This document shows, piece by piece, positions 1 through 8,058 of a stretch of 32,143 bases of DNA. This DNA is from Collinsella sp. (GTDB taxonomy: Bacteria > Actinomycetota > Coriobacteriia > Coriobacteriales > Coriobacteriaceae), in the NCBI GenBank assembly GCA_019414645.1, contig DXLP01000006.1, forward strand, positions 1 through 32,143, read 5' to 3'. Position 1 is the first letter of the stretch. Each line of letters starts with the position of its first letter. Made by a program: the position numbers and the translations under genes. Under the pieces are notes generated by a model. The model had not been told where the DNA came from and made no database searches. It saw only the letters and a list, made by a program, of their open reading frames with translations.

Positions 1-54
1 CGCATTCGGCGAGATGCGTTTGCGAAAGTGGTCAATTTTAGATTAGCGCTAACA
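1..54. mobile_element. possible end of a second insertion element inside the IS3 copy
   Basis: Read on the minus strand, the IS3 orfB reading frame is cut at position 54 by a sequence beginning TGTTAGCGCTAA, followed by an AT-rich stretch containing ATTGACCACTTT. This breaks the expected transposase reading frame with a TAG at 49-51. A TGT start and GACCAC motifs resemble termini of IS21-type elements, but the rest of the element lies outside the window. The assignment to a family is a guess. Confidence 0.35.
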
Positions 55-98
55 CCCCTCCGCCCTCAGCGCCCTCACCGCCTCGGCCGCCGCCCTGG

Positions 99-596
99 TC
101 AGAGCCCGTCCCGCTCGACCAGGGCGCGCAATTTTTTTAGGTAGGCGACCTCGGCCTCGAGCCTGCGGCAGCGCTCCTCGAGCTCCTGCTCGCGGGTGCG
201 GGCCCGGGGCTTCGACCTCGACCCCCTCGGCCTGCCCTTCGGTCCGGGCCGCAGCGCCTCGGCGCCGCCCTCGCGGTAGAGCCTGCACCAGCGCTCCAGC
301 GGGGACTTCGACCTGATCCCGAACTCGGCCATGGCGTCGGTCTTCGCCATCCCGCCGTCGACCACGGCCGACGGCGCGGCGACCCTCTGCTCGAATGTGT
401 ACCTGGATTGTTTCCCGCCCATGGACAGCAGCGCCTCGCTTCCGAACGCCCGGTATACCCACTGCCATTCTCTCACGGTCTCGCGGGGGACGGACAGGGT
501 CTCGGCCGCCGGCTTGCAGCCGACGCCGGCGTCGAAGAGCTCGACGGCCCGCCTCCTGGACTCCAGGTCGTGCTTCACCCTGAGGTCTATACTCAT
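99..596 (-). CDS. IS3-family transposase OrfA (helix-turn-helix subunit)
   Basis: This 165-residue protein is the DNA-binding OrfA of an IS3-type transposase. Residues 8-60 form a helix-turn-helix of the insertion-element type, and a second helical segment with charged residues lies at 95-135. The C-terminal 25 residues (EQELEERCRRLEAEVAYLKK) look like the leucine-zipper region of OrfA. The start is ATG at 594-596. A run of seven A on the coding strand (132-138) inside codons for LKK is a typical -1 slippage site; slipping there enters a frame reading RAAAEAVRALRAEG, like the start of OrfB. That frame ends at 49, so the full OrfAB transposase cannot be made from this copy and it is probably inactive. 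Confidence 0.8.
   Translation of the reverse strand: MSIDLRVKHDLESRRRAVELFDAGVGCKPAAETLSVPRETVREWQWVYRAFGSEALLSMGGKQSRYTFEQRVAAPSAVVDGGMAKTDAMAEFGIRSKSPLERWCRLYREGGAEALRPGPKGRPRGSRSKPRARTREQELEERCRRLEAEVAYLKKLRALVERDGL
130..140 (-). other. programmed -1 frameshift site of IS3 element
   Basis: On the minus strand CTA AAA AAA TTG provides an A7 slippery run. A -1 slip moves ribosomes from OrfA into the OrfB frame, the usual IS3 arrangement. Only about 27 OrfB codons remain before the truncation. Confidence 0.55.
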
Positions 597-602
597 GGAA
601 AA

Positions 603-635
603 CCTCCCATTTCCCGATGTCCAAGAAATGGGAGG
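603..635. repeat. perfect 11-bp inverted repeat in the IS3 terminus
   Basis: CCTCCCATTTC at 603-613 and GAAATGGGAGG at 625-635 form a perfect stem with an 11-nt loop, lying between the IS end and the orfA start codon. It may act as a hairpin limiting read-in transcription or translation of the transposase. Confidence 0.6.
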
Positions 636-667
636 CAGTTCACAGGCACCTTTGTGGTGGTGAGGTG

Positions 668-2845
668 CTAGGGGAGGAGTTCCATCGCGGCGTCGTGGGC
701 GGCGTGCTCGTAGATGTTGTCGAGGGGCTTGAGCGGCAGCAGGGCGTTGGCCTGTGCGTCGCCGCGACGCTCGAGTGCGTGGGCGATCAGCCAGTCGGCG
801 AGCTCGGGGTTCTTGGGCAGTGCCGGTCCGTGCAGGTACGTGCCGATGACGCCCTTGTAGATCAGGCCCTCAAAGCCATCGTCGCCGTTGTTGCCGGTGC
901 CCGCGACGACGGACGTTCCGAGCGGCGTGGCATCGGCGTCCAAAAGCGTGCGGCCGCCATGGTTCTCGAATCCCACAAAGGGCTCAGGTGCCAGATCGGT
1001 TTTGACGGCTACGTTGCCGATCAGGCGATCGGATCCACGTACGGTTTCGGCGGCAATGACGCCCAGGCCCTCAATGCGATCGTCGCCCATGTAGTACGAA
1101 CGGCCGAGCAGCTGATAGCTGCCACAGATGGCAAGCAGCGAGCCGCTATCCTCAACATAGGCCGCGACCTTGTCTTTTTGGGCGAGCAGCTCGTGTGCCA
1201 CGGCTAGCTGGTCGCGGTCGGAGCCGCCACCCATCATGACGATATCGGCATCGATGAGATCGAGTGACTCGCCCATACGGACCTCGTCCACGCGCACGGG
1301 AATGCCGCGCCAGGCGCAACGGCGCTCGAGCGCGATAACGTTGCCGCCGTCGCCGTAGAGGTTAAGGGCATCGGGATACAGGTAGACGATGCGCAGCGGG
1401 CGCGAAAGCTCGACCGGCGCAATATCCGTGGGGACAGCGCTGCCGTCGGCACGGGCTACGGCGCGCCCGGCAACAGCGTCGGCGGTGGCGCCTTTCAGCC
1501 CGTCGAGTTCTTTGACCAGCGGCGGGAAGGCCGTGTAGTTGGCGACGGCATAGAAAGTGTCGCCTGCGGCTTCATCCGCAACGGCGCCAATTGCCTGCGC
1601 GACGTCCGAGATAATCGCGGCATCGATGCCGGCGTACTTGAGGCGTACCTGCATGTCGTGCGCGCGCGTGCCTCCGGCAAAGGCGACAAGACCCGGCGTG
1701 TCGGCGATGCGCTCAAAGTCGACGTCGTAGATCCACGATACATCGTGGCCGTCGGCATCGTTGTCGTTGAGGAAGAAAGCGCAGAGCCTGCCGCCCGCCG
1801 TCTTAATGGACTGGATCTGGCGATCGAAGCCCACGGGATTCTTAGCCAGGTTGGCCTCGACGGTGCGGCCGGCGATATCCCAGCGCCCCATACGACCACC
1901 GGCGGGCACATAGGCATCGAGCGTGGGCTGCAGGTGCGCCGCATCCACGCCTAACTCATGTGCGGCAAAGAATGCGGCGGCAACGTTGTAGACCATGTAC
2001 AGACCGTTGTAGCGTGTGGCGATGTGTACGGCAGCCGCGTCGGGCGCAGATCCAAAGACCAGGTCGAAACCATAGCCGTCGCAGCCGAGCTCCACGCCCG
2101 TCACGCGACGGACAAGCGCAGGGCGGGCCCAGCCGCACGAGGGGCAATGGTAGGCGCCAAGCTGGCCGTATTGCACGTAGTCGTACTCCAACGGGGCGTT
2201 GCACTGCGAGCAAAAGCGCGAGTCGCTAATGCGGTCGGACTCGGTGTCGGTGGCGCCGTCGATGCCAAAGGCAATACTCGCATTGGGAACGCGCGCGGCA
2301 ATCGAGGCGCACAGCGGGTCGTCGGCGTTGTAGATGAGCGTCGTTGCCGGCGAAAGCTCCAACGCGTGGGCGATGACCTCCTGGGTGTGATCGATCTCGC
2401 CATAGCGATCTAGCTGGTCGCGGAACAGGTTGAGCAGCACAAAGTACGTCGGCTTGAGCTTGGGCAGAACGCGTACGGTGTAAAGCTCATCGCACTCAAA
2501 AACGCCCACGCGCTTGCCGCTGCTGGTGTGTTTAAGGTCGCCGCGGGCCTCGAGCAGAGCACCTACCACACCAGGCTCCATATTGTTGCCGGCACGGTTG
2601 CACACCACGGCAGCACCGCTGGCAGCAACGGCGTCGGCGATGAGGTTGGAAGTGGTGGTCTTGCCATTAGTACCCGTAATCACCACGCTGCGGTCGACAA
2701 GGCCAGCGAGGTCGCTCAGCAACTCGGGGTCGATCTTCATGGCGATGCGGCCGGGGAGTACGCCGCCCTGGCGCTTAAGGACGGAGCGCAGCCCCCAGCG
2801 AGCGATATCGCTCGAGGTGCAGGCAAGAGATGAGCGGAGGTTCAT
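668..2845 (-). CDS. murT-gatD: fused lipid II isoglutaminyl synthase: MurT Mur-ligase domain plus GatD glutaminase
   Basis: One 725-residue protein combines both subunits of the enzyme that amidates the alpha-carboxyl of D-Glu in lipid II to D-isoglutamine. Residues 58-64 (GTNGKTT) are the Mur-ligase ATP loop. Cys212, Cys215, Cys234 and Cys237 form the MurT zinc ribbon. Residues about 330-445 match the C-terminal DUF1727 domain, including an acidic DNDADG segment. After a linker at 450-480, residues 484-710 are a CobB/CobQ-like class I glutamine amidotransferase with nucleophile Cys574 (AICGSYQ) and His672 (TYLHGP). In Staphylococcus and Streptococcus these are two genes of about 440 and 245 residues, so the length fits a head-to-tail fusion. 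No stop or frameshift is seen between the halves. The start has AGGAA 8 nt upstream. An IS3 copy lies just downstream. Confidence 0.92.
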   Translation of the reverse strand: MNLRSSLACTSSDIARWGLRSVLKRQGGVLPGRIAMKIDPELLSDLAGLVDRSVVITGTNGKTTTSNLIADAVAASGAAVVCNRAGNNMEPGVVGALLEARGDLKHTSSGKRVGVFECDELYTVRVLPKLKPTYFVLLNLFRDQLDRYGEIDHTQEVIAHALELSPATTLIYNADDPLCASIAARVPNASIAFGIDGATDTESDRISDSRFCSQCNAPLEYDYVQYGQLGAYHCPSCGWARPALVRRVTGVELGCDGYGFDLVFGSAPDAAAVHIATRYNGLYMVYNVAAAFFAAHELGVDAAHLQPTLDAYVPAGGRMGRWDIAGRTVEANLAKNPVGFDRQIQSIKTAGGRLCAFFLNDNDADGHDVSWIYDVDFERIADTPGLVAFAGGTRAHDMQVRLKYAGIDAAIISDVAQAIGAVADEAAGDTFYAVANYTAFPPLVKELDGLKGATADAVAGRAVARADGSAVPTDIAPVELSRPLRIVYLYPDALNLYGDGGNVIALERRCAWRGIPVRVDEVRMGESLDLIDADIVMMGGGSDRDQLAVAHELLAQKDKVAAYVEDSGSLLAICGSYQLLGRSYYMGDDRIEGLGVIAAETVRGSDRLIGNVAVKTDLAPEPFVGFENHGGRTLLDADATPLGTSVVAGTGNNGDDGFEGLIYKGVIGTYLHGPALPKNPELADWLIAHALERRGDAQANALLPLKPLDNIYEHAAHDAAMELLP

Positions 2846-2890
2846 GAAACCGTTCCTAACGTAAACGACATGGTCGGGTCGAGTGCGTCA

Positions 2891-3934
2891 CTAAAATCCG
2901 TAGCGGCGCGCAAATTCCTGGGCAAGCTGCGATACATCTTCGCAGACGTTGGCCCAGGGGGCAAAGTCGGGAGTGTCCGAGATAATACCGTCCGCTTCCC
3001 AAACGGCCTGGTGCGAAAGATCCCAGGGATCGTGTGGCTCGGGCCGGCAGGGAAGGTACGGTGTCTGGTACATGGGGTTCAGTAAGAAGAACGCGCCACC
3101 CTCGCAGCGGTTGGCGAACTCACGCAGCGCGCGTGTCGCCGGGCGCATCTTGTTTGTTTTGAACAGCAGAATCGTGCGGGCGAGCAGATACCAAGGAGAG
3201 TTCTCGAGGGCATCGGCCCCCATCTGCTCCTCGAGCTGGTGGGCCAGGGCAAAAAAGCCGTCCTCGTCTTCCAAGCGAGCGAGGGCGAGTAACACGGTGC
3301 CTGCCGCTCGGGTGGGATAGCCTTCCGCCTTAAGAACACGGCGAGAATAGTTGACGGCAGCACGGTAGCGGGCGCTCGCCATGCACAGCTGCGAGATGGC
3401 CTCGAGTGTGTGAAGCCACCCGATAAGCGCCGGCTCGCTCACGGTGAGCTCTGCCGCCGTCACGCCGTCCGTCAAAACTTTGTTGGCCCAGTAGTGCGGG
3501 GCCTCCATATCGAACCCGGGCACGCTTTGCTGCAGGTAATCGGCCGTGGTTGCCTCGAGCTTCATCAGGTCGCCCAGGCAGGCGTCAACGGGTGTGTCGG
3601 CCAGGATGATGGCGAGCAGCTGCGCGTCGACGGTCAGTGCGTCGACGCGGACAATCTTGAGCAGCTCATCGCGCATGTCGTCGAACAGGCGATTGCGCGT
3701 CTGCTCAAACTCCTCGTCGCTGCCCATATCTTCGATGCGATGGAGCTCGTCGAGCAGGTGGCGATGAACACCGGCATAGGACAGCAGCGCCTGGGCATGC
3801 TCGGACTGCGCGTACTTTTGGGGATTCGCACTAATGTCGTTATGGACAAGCTCGCGTGCTGCATCGGTGAGCTCGGGGTGCGACGCAACGTAGGCGCGCT
3901 CCAGGTAGGCGGGGATGTAGACGCTCGGATCCAT
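2891..3934 (-). CDS. helical-repeat (TPR-like) protein of unknown function
   Basis: This is a 347-residue soluble protein with no signal peptide or membrane segment. Residues 150-280 are rich in paired amphipathic helices spaced like tetratricopeptide repeats (for example ALIGWLHTLEAISQLCMASA then YRAAVNYSRRVLKAEG). It starts with an ATG that overlaps the TAA of the upstream gene (TAATG, positions 3932-3936), with GGGAGGAG just before it, so translation is probably coupled. It ends 46 bp before the murT-gatD start, so the three genes may be co-transcribed. I do not recognise a specific function. A scaffold or partner-binding role together with the neighbouring protein is an inference from fold type only. 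Confidence 0.7.
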   Translation of the reverse strand: MDPSVYIPAYLERAYVASHPELTDAARELVHNDISANPQKYAQSEHAQALLSYAGVHRHLLDELHRIEDMGSDEEFEQTRNRLFDDMRDELLKIVRVDALTVDAQLLAIILADTPVDACLGDLMKLEATTADYLQQSVPGFDMEAPHYWANKVLTDGVTAAELTVSEPALIGWLHTLEAISQLCMASARYRAAVNYSRRVLKAEGYPTRAAGTVLLALARLEDEDGFFALAHQLEEQMGADALENSPWYLLARTILLFKTNKMRPATRALREFANRCEGGAFFLLNPMYQTPYLPCRPEPHDPWDLSHQAVWEADGIISDTPDFAPWANVCEDVSQLAQEFARRYGF

Positions 3935-5010
3935 TAGAGGTCTCCTCCCTTAAACGGCAAACCCTGCTCGGCCGCCCGCAGTATGCGCTCATCGATTTGG
4001 GAACGCACGATATCGTTGGTGGCGACCCAGGCGGCAAAGCTGGCGTTGTCGGGGGCGCCCAGGCCCTCCTGCAGTACCGGCGTCGCCTCGGATAGCGCAA
4101 GGACAAGCTCGTCGGTGGAGCCCGCACCCACGTTGACGCGGGCATAGACGCCATCGGGAAACTCGGTTTGGAAGTAGAGCGCCTCGGCCGCGTGCGGACA
4201 CGAGCGTGCAAGGATACGCAGGTAGTGCTCGGCGCCCTCGTAGTCCAGCTCGCGCCAGGCTGCGCTCATCAGTGCGATGAGCGTCCACGGGTCCAAGTCG
4301 CGCTCTGCATCCTTGGGACGGCGGCGCAGCGGGGTATTCGCGAGGTACGGCACGGAGTGGGCAGAGCGAAAGCGCTTGAGCTCCTCGGTGGGGTATTCGA
4401 GCTTAGCCATGGCGAGCATCGCGGTGTGGCGGACGCCGGCCGGATCGTTGGGGGCAAAGTCGAGGCTGCAGTTTGCGGCTTCGAGCGACATGCGATAGCG
4501 GCCGCTAATGAGGGCGCGTGACGCAAGGGCGGCAAGCCAGCGCAGGTAGGGACGGCGCATAAGGTCGCCTGCGGCCTCGCGCTCGTAGGGGTCCTGCGCC
4601 GAGGCGATCTTGAGTGCCAGGTCGTGCTCGACTTCATCGCGCTTGGATACCAAGTACTGTACGTACTCCTCGTTGGAGTTGGCGGTGAGGGCGGTCAGCA
4701 TGCGCTGGGCATCCCAGTTGGTGGGGTCGAGCGCGGCTGCCTCGCGAAGCATGTTCTCGGCAGCGGTCTCTTCTTGCTCTGCCTGGGTATCGTCCACGAT
4801 AAAGGGAATGCGGTAGTCGACAGCCTCGACCACCTTGGCAATGAGGTGCCCGGCGCGGTCGCGGTCGTGCACGATGAGCGGCGCGGGGTTGCGGGTGAAT
4901 TGTTCCATCAGACGCTCTACGGCGGCAGCGTCGGTGAGCGGAATATTGTTGCGGCGCAAGGCCTCAAGAACGAGGCGATGGCAATCCTCTTGAATGGGAT
5001 CGAATGCCAT
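3934..5010 (-). CDS. helical-repeat (TPR-like) protein of unknown function, paired with downstream gene
   Basis: The protein has 358 residues from the ATG at 5008-5010, chosen because AGGAGG lies at 5015-5020; an upstream in-frame ATG at 5040 lacks such a site. It is soluble and almost wholly alpha-helical. Segments near residues 85-110 (AAENMLREAAALDPTNWDAQ), 170-195 (YRMSLEAANCSLDFAPNDPA) and 245-270 have the TPR pattern with the characteristic N/D-P-x-N/D helix cap. It overlaps the next gene by one base (TAATG), and the two proteins are similar in size and style, so they may be diverged paralogues or partners. No catalytic motif was found. The function is unknown. Confidence 0.7.
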   Translation of the reverse strand: MAFDPIQEDCHRLVLEALRRNNIPLTDAAAVERLMEQFTRNPAPLIVHDRDRAGHLIAKVVEAVDYRIPFIVDDTQAEQEETAAENMLREAAALDPTNWDAQRMLTALTANSNEEYVQYLVSKRDEVEHDLALKIASAQDPYEREAAGDLMRRPYLRWLAALASRALISGRYRMSLEAANCSLDFAPNDPAGVRHTAMLAMAKLEYPTEELKRFRSAHSVPYLANTPLRRRPKDAERDLDPWTLIALMSAAWRELDYEGAEHYLRILARSCPHAAEALYFQTEFPDGVYARVNVGAGSTDELVLALSEATPVLQEGLGAPDNASFAAWVATNDIVRSQIDERILRAAEQGLPFKGGDL

Positions 5011-5511
5011 GGGGCCTCCTTTGCTGCGGTTAGGGTTCAAATGTCTCTATATAAGGTTCTAGTTTACCCGCATGTGGCACACCGGGGGGTGCCGCACTTG
5101 GACATGCACCTTTGCACCACGAAGACGGATGTCGCACAAATGTCGGCACCTTGGACGACTGAGTGGTATCACGGTGCCGCAAACGGTCGATTTTTGGCGG
5201 CGAACGGGGCACATTTTGGAGGAGCACCGTCCTGCCCGGGATATGTGGTCAACCTTGATAAAACGTTTGCCCAGCTTGGGAGTATGAATGCCCCACAAGG
5301 GTCTTCAGGGATAGAAAAAACGTTTCATCATTGTCGGCTTTAGGTGAATAACTGACCAACCAGAACGGTAGAATAGTGTTTGTCTGAGCGTTGAGACGTT
5401 TAGACATCGCGCATTGTCATCGCCGGCAACGCGCAAAACGGTCCTAACGGAGCCAATCGGGTGCTCCGTTATATACGCAAGTCTAAGAGGGGCTTGTTTA
5501 GGAGGCACAGT
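5011..5511. other. 501-bp divergent intergenic region
   Basis: This region separates the minus-strand TPR/murT operon from the plus-strand dehydrogenase genes, so it must hold both promoters. An AT-rich stretch at 5042-5070 is the likely promoter area for the minus operon. No strong -35/-10 pair could be assigned for either direction. A hairpin near the plus-strand gene is listed separately. No convincing small gene was seen. Confidence 0.5.
5446..5470 (+). promoter_or_regulatory. 8-bp hairpin in the leader of the iron alcohol dehydrogenase gene
   Basis: AACGGAGC (5446-5453) and GCTCCGTT (5463-5470) form a perfect stem with a 9-nt loop, 41 bp upstream of the start codon. There is no T-run, so it is more likely an mRNA leader structure or operator than a terminator. 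Confidence 0.4.
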
Positions 5512-6735
5512 ATGGGACGTTTTACCAATCCTCGCGATCTGTACTTTGGTGAGGGCGCTCGCCACGAGGTGAAGAACCTCAAGGGCAAGAAGGCCATCAT
5601 CGTTTCTGGCGGCAGCTCTATGCGCCGCGGCGGGTTCCTGCAGGACGTTGAGGCCGACCTTAAGGAAGGCGGCTTCGAGGTCAAGCTGTTCGAGGGCGTC
5701 GAGTCCGACCCGTCCATCGAGACGGTCATGAAGGGCGCCGAGGCCATGCGCGAGTTCGAGCCCGACTGGATTATCGCCATCGGCGGCGGCTCGCCCATCG
5801 ATGCCGCTAAGGCCATGTGGGTCTTCTACGAGTATCCCGAGGAGTCCTTTGATAACATCATCCAGCCGTTCAGCTTCCCCGAGCTGCGTCAGAAGGCTCA
5901 TTTCTGCGCCATCTCCTCTACCTCCGGTACCGCTACCGAGGTCACTGCCTTCTCCGTCATCACCGACTACGCCAAGGGCATCAAGTACCCGCTGGCCGAC
6001 TTCAACATCACCCCGGATGTCGCCATCGTCGACCCCGAGCTCACCTACACCATGCCTGCTAAGCTTTGCGCTCACACCGGCATGGACGCTCTGACCCACT
6101 GCATGGAGGCCTACGTTTCCACCTGCGCTTCTATGTTCACCGATGCCAACGCCCTGCACGGCATCCGCGAGATCGTCGAGTGGCTGCCCAAGTCCTATGC
6201 TGGCGACCATGAGGCCCGTCAGCACATGCACGAGGCTCAGTGCATCGCCGGCATCGCCTTCTCCTCGGGCCTGCTCGGCATCGTTCACTCCATGGCTCAT
6301 AAGACCGGTGCAGCCTTTGAGAACGGCCACATCATCCACGGTGCTGCTAACGCCATGTACCTGGGCAAGGTCATCCAGTGGAACTCCAAGGATCCGCGCG
6401 CTGCCGAGCGTTATGCTTACGTGGCCAAGGAGATCCTGCACCTTCCCGGTGAGACCAACGAGGAGCTCATTGCCGCGCTCGTCCAGAAGATTCGCGACCT
6501 CAACGACCAGCTCAACATTCCGCAGTCCATCAAGGATTACGCGAATGGTGGCGTGAAGGTCGACGCCGAGAACCCGCAGATGGTTTCCGAGGAGGAGTTC
6601 CTCGCCAAGCTCCCCGAGATCGCCGCGAACGCCGAGCAGGACGCCTGCACGCCCGAGAACCCGCGTGAGACCAAGGCTGCCGACTTCGAGAAGATCCTCA
6701 AGGCCTGCTACTACGACACCGACATCGATTTCTAA
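5512..6735 (+). CDS. group III iron-containing alcohol dehydrogenase
   Basis: This 407-residue NAD(P)H-dependent dehydrogenase would interconvert aldehydes or ketones and alcohols in fermentation. The NAD-binding glycine motif GGGSPIDAAK is at 91-100, and SSTSGTATEVTAFSVITD follows at 135-152. The metal ligands expected for this family are present: Asp192 and His196 (MDALTHCMEAY), His263 (SMAHKTG) and His276 (IIHGAANA). The sequence style is close to the C-terminal half of AdhE and to butanol dehydrogenases. The start was set at the ATG at 5512 because AGGAGG is 6 nt upstream. A strong terminator follows at once, so it is probably monocistronic. The exact substrate cannot be read from the sequence; butanol, ethanol or 1,2-diols are possible. 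Confidence 0.88.
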   Translation: MGRFTNPRDLYFGEGARHEVKNLKGKKAIIVSGGSSMRRGGFLQDVEADLKEGGFEVKLFEGVESDPSIETVMKGAEAMREFEPDWIIAIGGGSPIDAAKAMWVFYEYPEESFDNIIQPFSFPELRQKAHFCAISSTSGTATEVTAFSVITDYAKGIKYPLADFNITPDVAIVDPELTYTMPAKLCAHTGMDALTHCMEAYVSTCASMFTDANALHGIREIVEWLPKSYAGDHEARQHMHEAQCIAGIAFSSGLLGIVHSMAHKTGAAFENGHIIHGAANAMYLGKVIQWNSKDPRAAERYAYVAKEILHLPGETNEELIAALVQKIRDLNDQLNIPQSIKDYANGGVKVDAENPQMVSEEEFLAKLPEIAANAEQDACTPENPRETKAADFEKILKACYYDTDIDF

Positions 6736-6757
6736 TCGACTCTTGTTATCGTAACGA

Positions 6758-6797
6758 GGGGCTCCGCACGTATCCGTACGGAGCCCCTTTCTTTTTT
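6758..6797 (+). terminator. intrinsic terminator after iron alcohol dehydrogenase
   Basis: GGGGCTCCG (6758-6766) pairs with CGGAGCCCC (6779-6787), followed by TTTCTTTTTT. This is a textbook rho-independent terminator. Confidence 0.9.
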
Positions 6798-6813
6798 AGA
6801 GAATGGGATAGTT

Positions 6814-7914
6814 ATGGCTGCAATTTTCAATAGCCCCAGCAAGTACATCCAGGGCCCGGACGAGCTGGCCAAGCTCGGCTCCTATGTCGAGCCGCTCGGC
6901 GCTAAGGCCCTCGTCATCGTGACGCCTTCGGGCAAGAAGCGCGTCGGCGCCAAGATCGAGGGCGGTTTTGCCGAGGCTAAGGCCGAGCTGCTGTTTGAGG
7001 ACTTTAACGGCGAGTGCTCCAAGGGCGAGGTCGATCGCCTGGCTGCGCTCGCTCGCGACAACGGTTGCGACATCATCGTCGGCGTCGGTGGCGGCAAGAT
7101 CCTCGATACCGCTAAAGCCGTTGCCTACTACCTGGAGTCCCCGGTTATCATTTGCCCCACCATCGCCTCGACCGATGCGCCGTGCTCGGCACTTTCGGTG
7201 CTCTACACCGACGACGGCCAGTTCGATAAATATCTCTTCCTTAAGGCAAACCCCAACATTGTCCTGATGGATACGACGGTTATCGCGGCGAGCCCGGTGC
7301 GCCTGACGGTTTCCGGTATGGGCGATGCGCTCGCAACCTACTTTGAGGCCCAGGCGACGCACGATGCCGACGGCGGCACTTGCGCTGGCGGCAAGGGCGG
7401 AATGGCCGGCCTGGCGCTCGCCAAGCTCTGCTACGAGACGCTTATGGCCGATGGCGTCAAGGCCAAGGTCGCGCTGGAGAAGGGCGCGCTTACGCCTGCC
7501 GTCGAGCACATCATTGAGGCCAACACGCTGCTTTCGGGCATTGGCTTTGAGAGCTCGGGCCTTGCTGCTGCTCATGCCATCCACAATGGCCTGACGATGC
7601 TGCCCGAGTGCCATGGCATGTATCACGGCGAGAAGGTCGCCTTTGGCACCATCGTCCAGCTGGTACTCGAGGATGCCCCGACCGAGAAGCTCGAGGAAGT
7701 CTTGGGCTTCTGCATTGAGCTGGGTCTGCCGGTCACGATGAAGGAACTTGGCGTTGCCGAGCTTACGCGCGAGCAGGCCATGATTGTTGCCGAGGCCGCC
7801 TGCGCGCCCGATGACACCATGTGCAACATGCCGTTTGAGGTGACGCCCGAGATGGTCGCCAACGCCATCCTGGGTGCTGACGCACTGGGTCACTACTACC
7901 TTATGGATGAGTAA
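6814..7914 (+). CDS. gldA: glycerol dehydrogenase-like iron/zinc polyol dehydrogenase (GldA family)
   Basis: The 366-residue protein would oxidise glycerol to dihydroxyacetone with NAD, or run in reverse. It has the NAD-binding motif GVGGGK at 90-95 and the three metal ligands of GldA enzymes: Asp171 (GMGDALATYFEA), His254 (AAAHAIHNGL) and His271 (MYHGEKVAFG). These sit almost exactly where Asp173, His256 and His274 lie in the Bacillus enzyme. The length is normal for the family. It begins 16 bp after the terminator of the upstream gene, so its promoter must overlap that region. It ends with its own terminator. A second, divergent copy follows at 8059. Activity on glycerol versus other diols is not certain. 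Confidence 0.88.
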   Translation: MAAIFNSPSKYIQGPDELAKLGSYVEPLGAKALVIVTPSGKKRVGAKIEGGFAEAKAELLFEDFNGECSKGEVDRLAALARDNGCDIIVGVGGGKILDTAKAVAYYLESPVIICPTIASTDAPCSALSVLYTDDGQFDKYLFLKANPNIVLMDTTVIAASPVRLTVSGMGDALATYFEAQATHDADGGTCAGGKGGMAGLALAKLCYETLMADGVKAKVALEKGALTPAVEHIIEANTLLSGIGFESSGLAAAHAIHNGLTMLPECHGMYHGEKVAFGTIVQLVLEDAPTEKLEEVLGFCIELGLPVTMKELGVAELTREQAMIVAEAACAPDDTMCNMPFEVTPEMVANAILGADALGHYYLMDE

Positions 7915-7928
7915 AACAAATCTAAGGA

Positions 7929-7962
7929 GGGGCAAAGCCAGCAGATGGCTTTGCCCCTTTTT
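7929..7962 (+). terminator. intrinsic terminator after first gldA
   Basis: GGGGCAAAGCC (7929-7939) pairs with GGCTTTGCCCC (7947-7957), followed by a run of T. Confidence 0.9.
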
Positions 7963-7966
7963 GCTA

Positions 7967-8028
7967 TGGTGCAAAGTAACCTGTCCCCAATGCACAAGTT
8001 AGTGCAGGGGGCAGGTTACTTTGCACCA
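7967..8028. repeat. 62-bp cruciform-forming palindrome
   Basis: A 22-bp arm at 7967-7988 (starting TGGTGCAAAGTAACCTG) is repeated inverted at 8007-8028 with a single mismatch. Inside the loop a second stem, TGCAC/GTGCA, forms around AAGTTA. It lies directly after a terminator and 30 bp before the next start codon. It is too perfect to be chance and has no T-run. A similar outer/inner-stem element is at 10588-10652, suggesting an intergenic palindrome family. Confidence 0.8.
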
Positions 8029-8058
8029 ATCGTTGTTTGATGAAGGGCGGATTCTCGT

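Larger units (their letters stand above)
55..644 (-). mobile_element. IS3-family insertion sequence, truncated
   Basis: The element holds orfA (99-596) and the first codons of orfB in the -1 frame. Its orfA-proximal terminus appears to be at 644, where the minus strand reads TGTGAACTGCCTCCCATTTC, a typical TG-starting IS3-type end. The orfB-proximal part is missing, because the frame is cut at about position 54 by foreign DNA. The insertion lies only 23 bp beyond the stop codon of the murT-gatD fusion. Confidence 0.65.
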
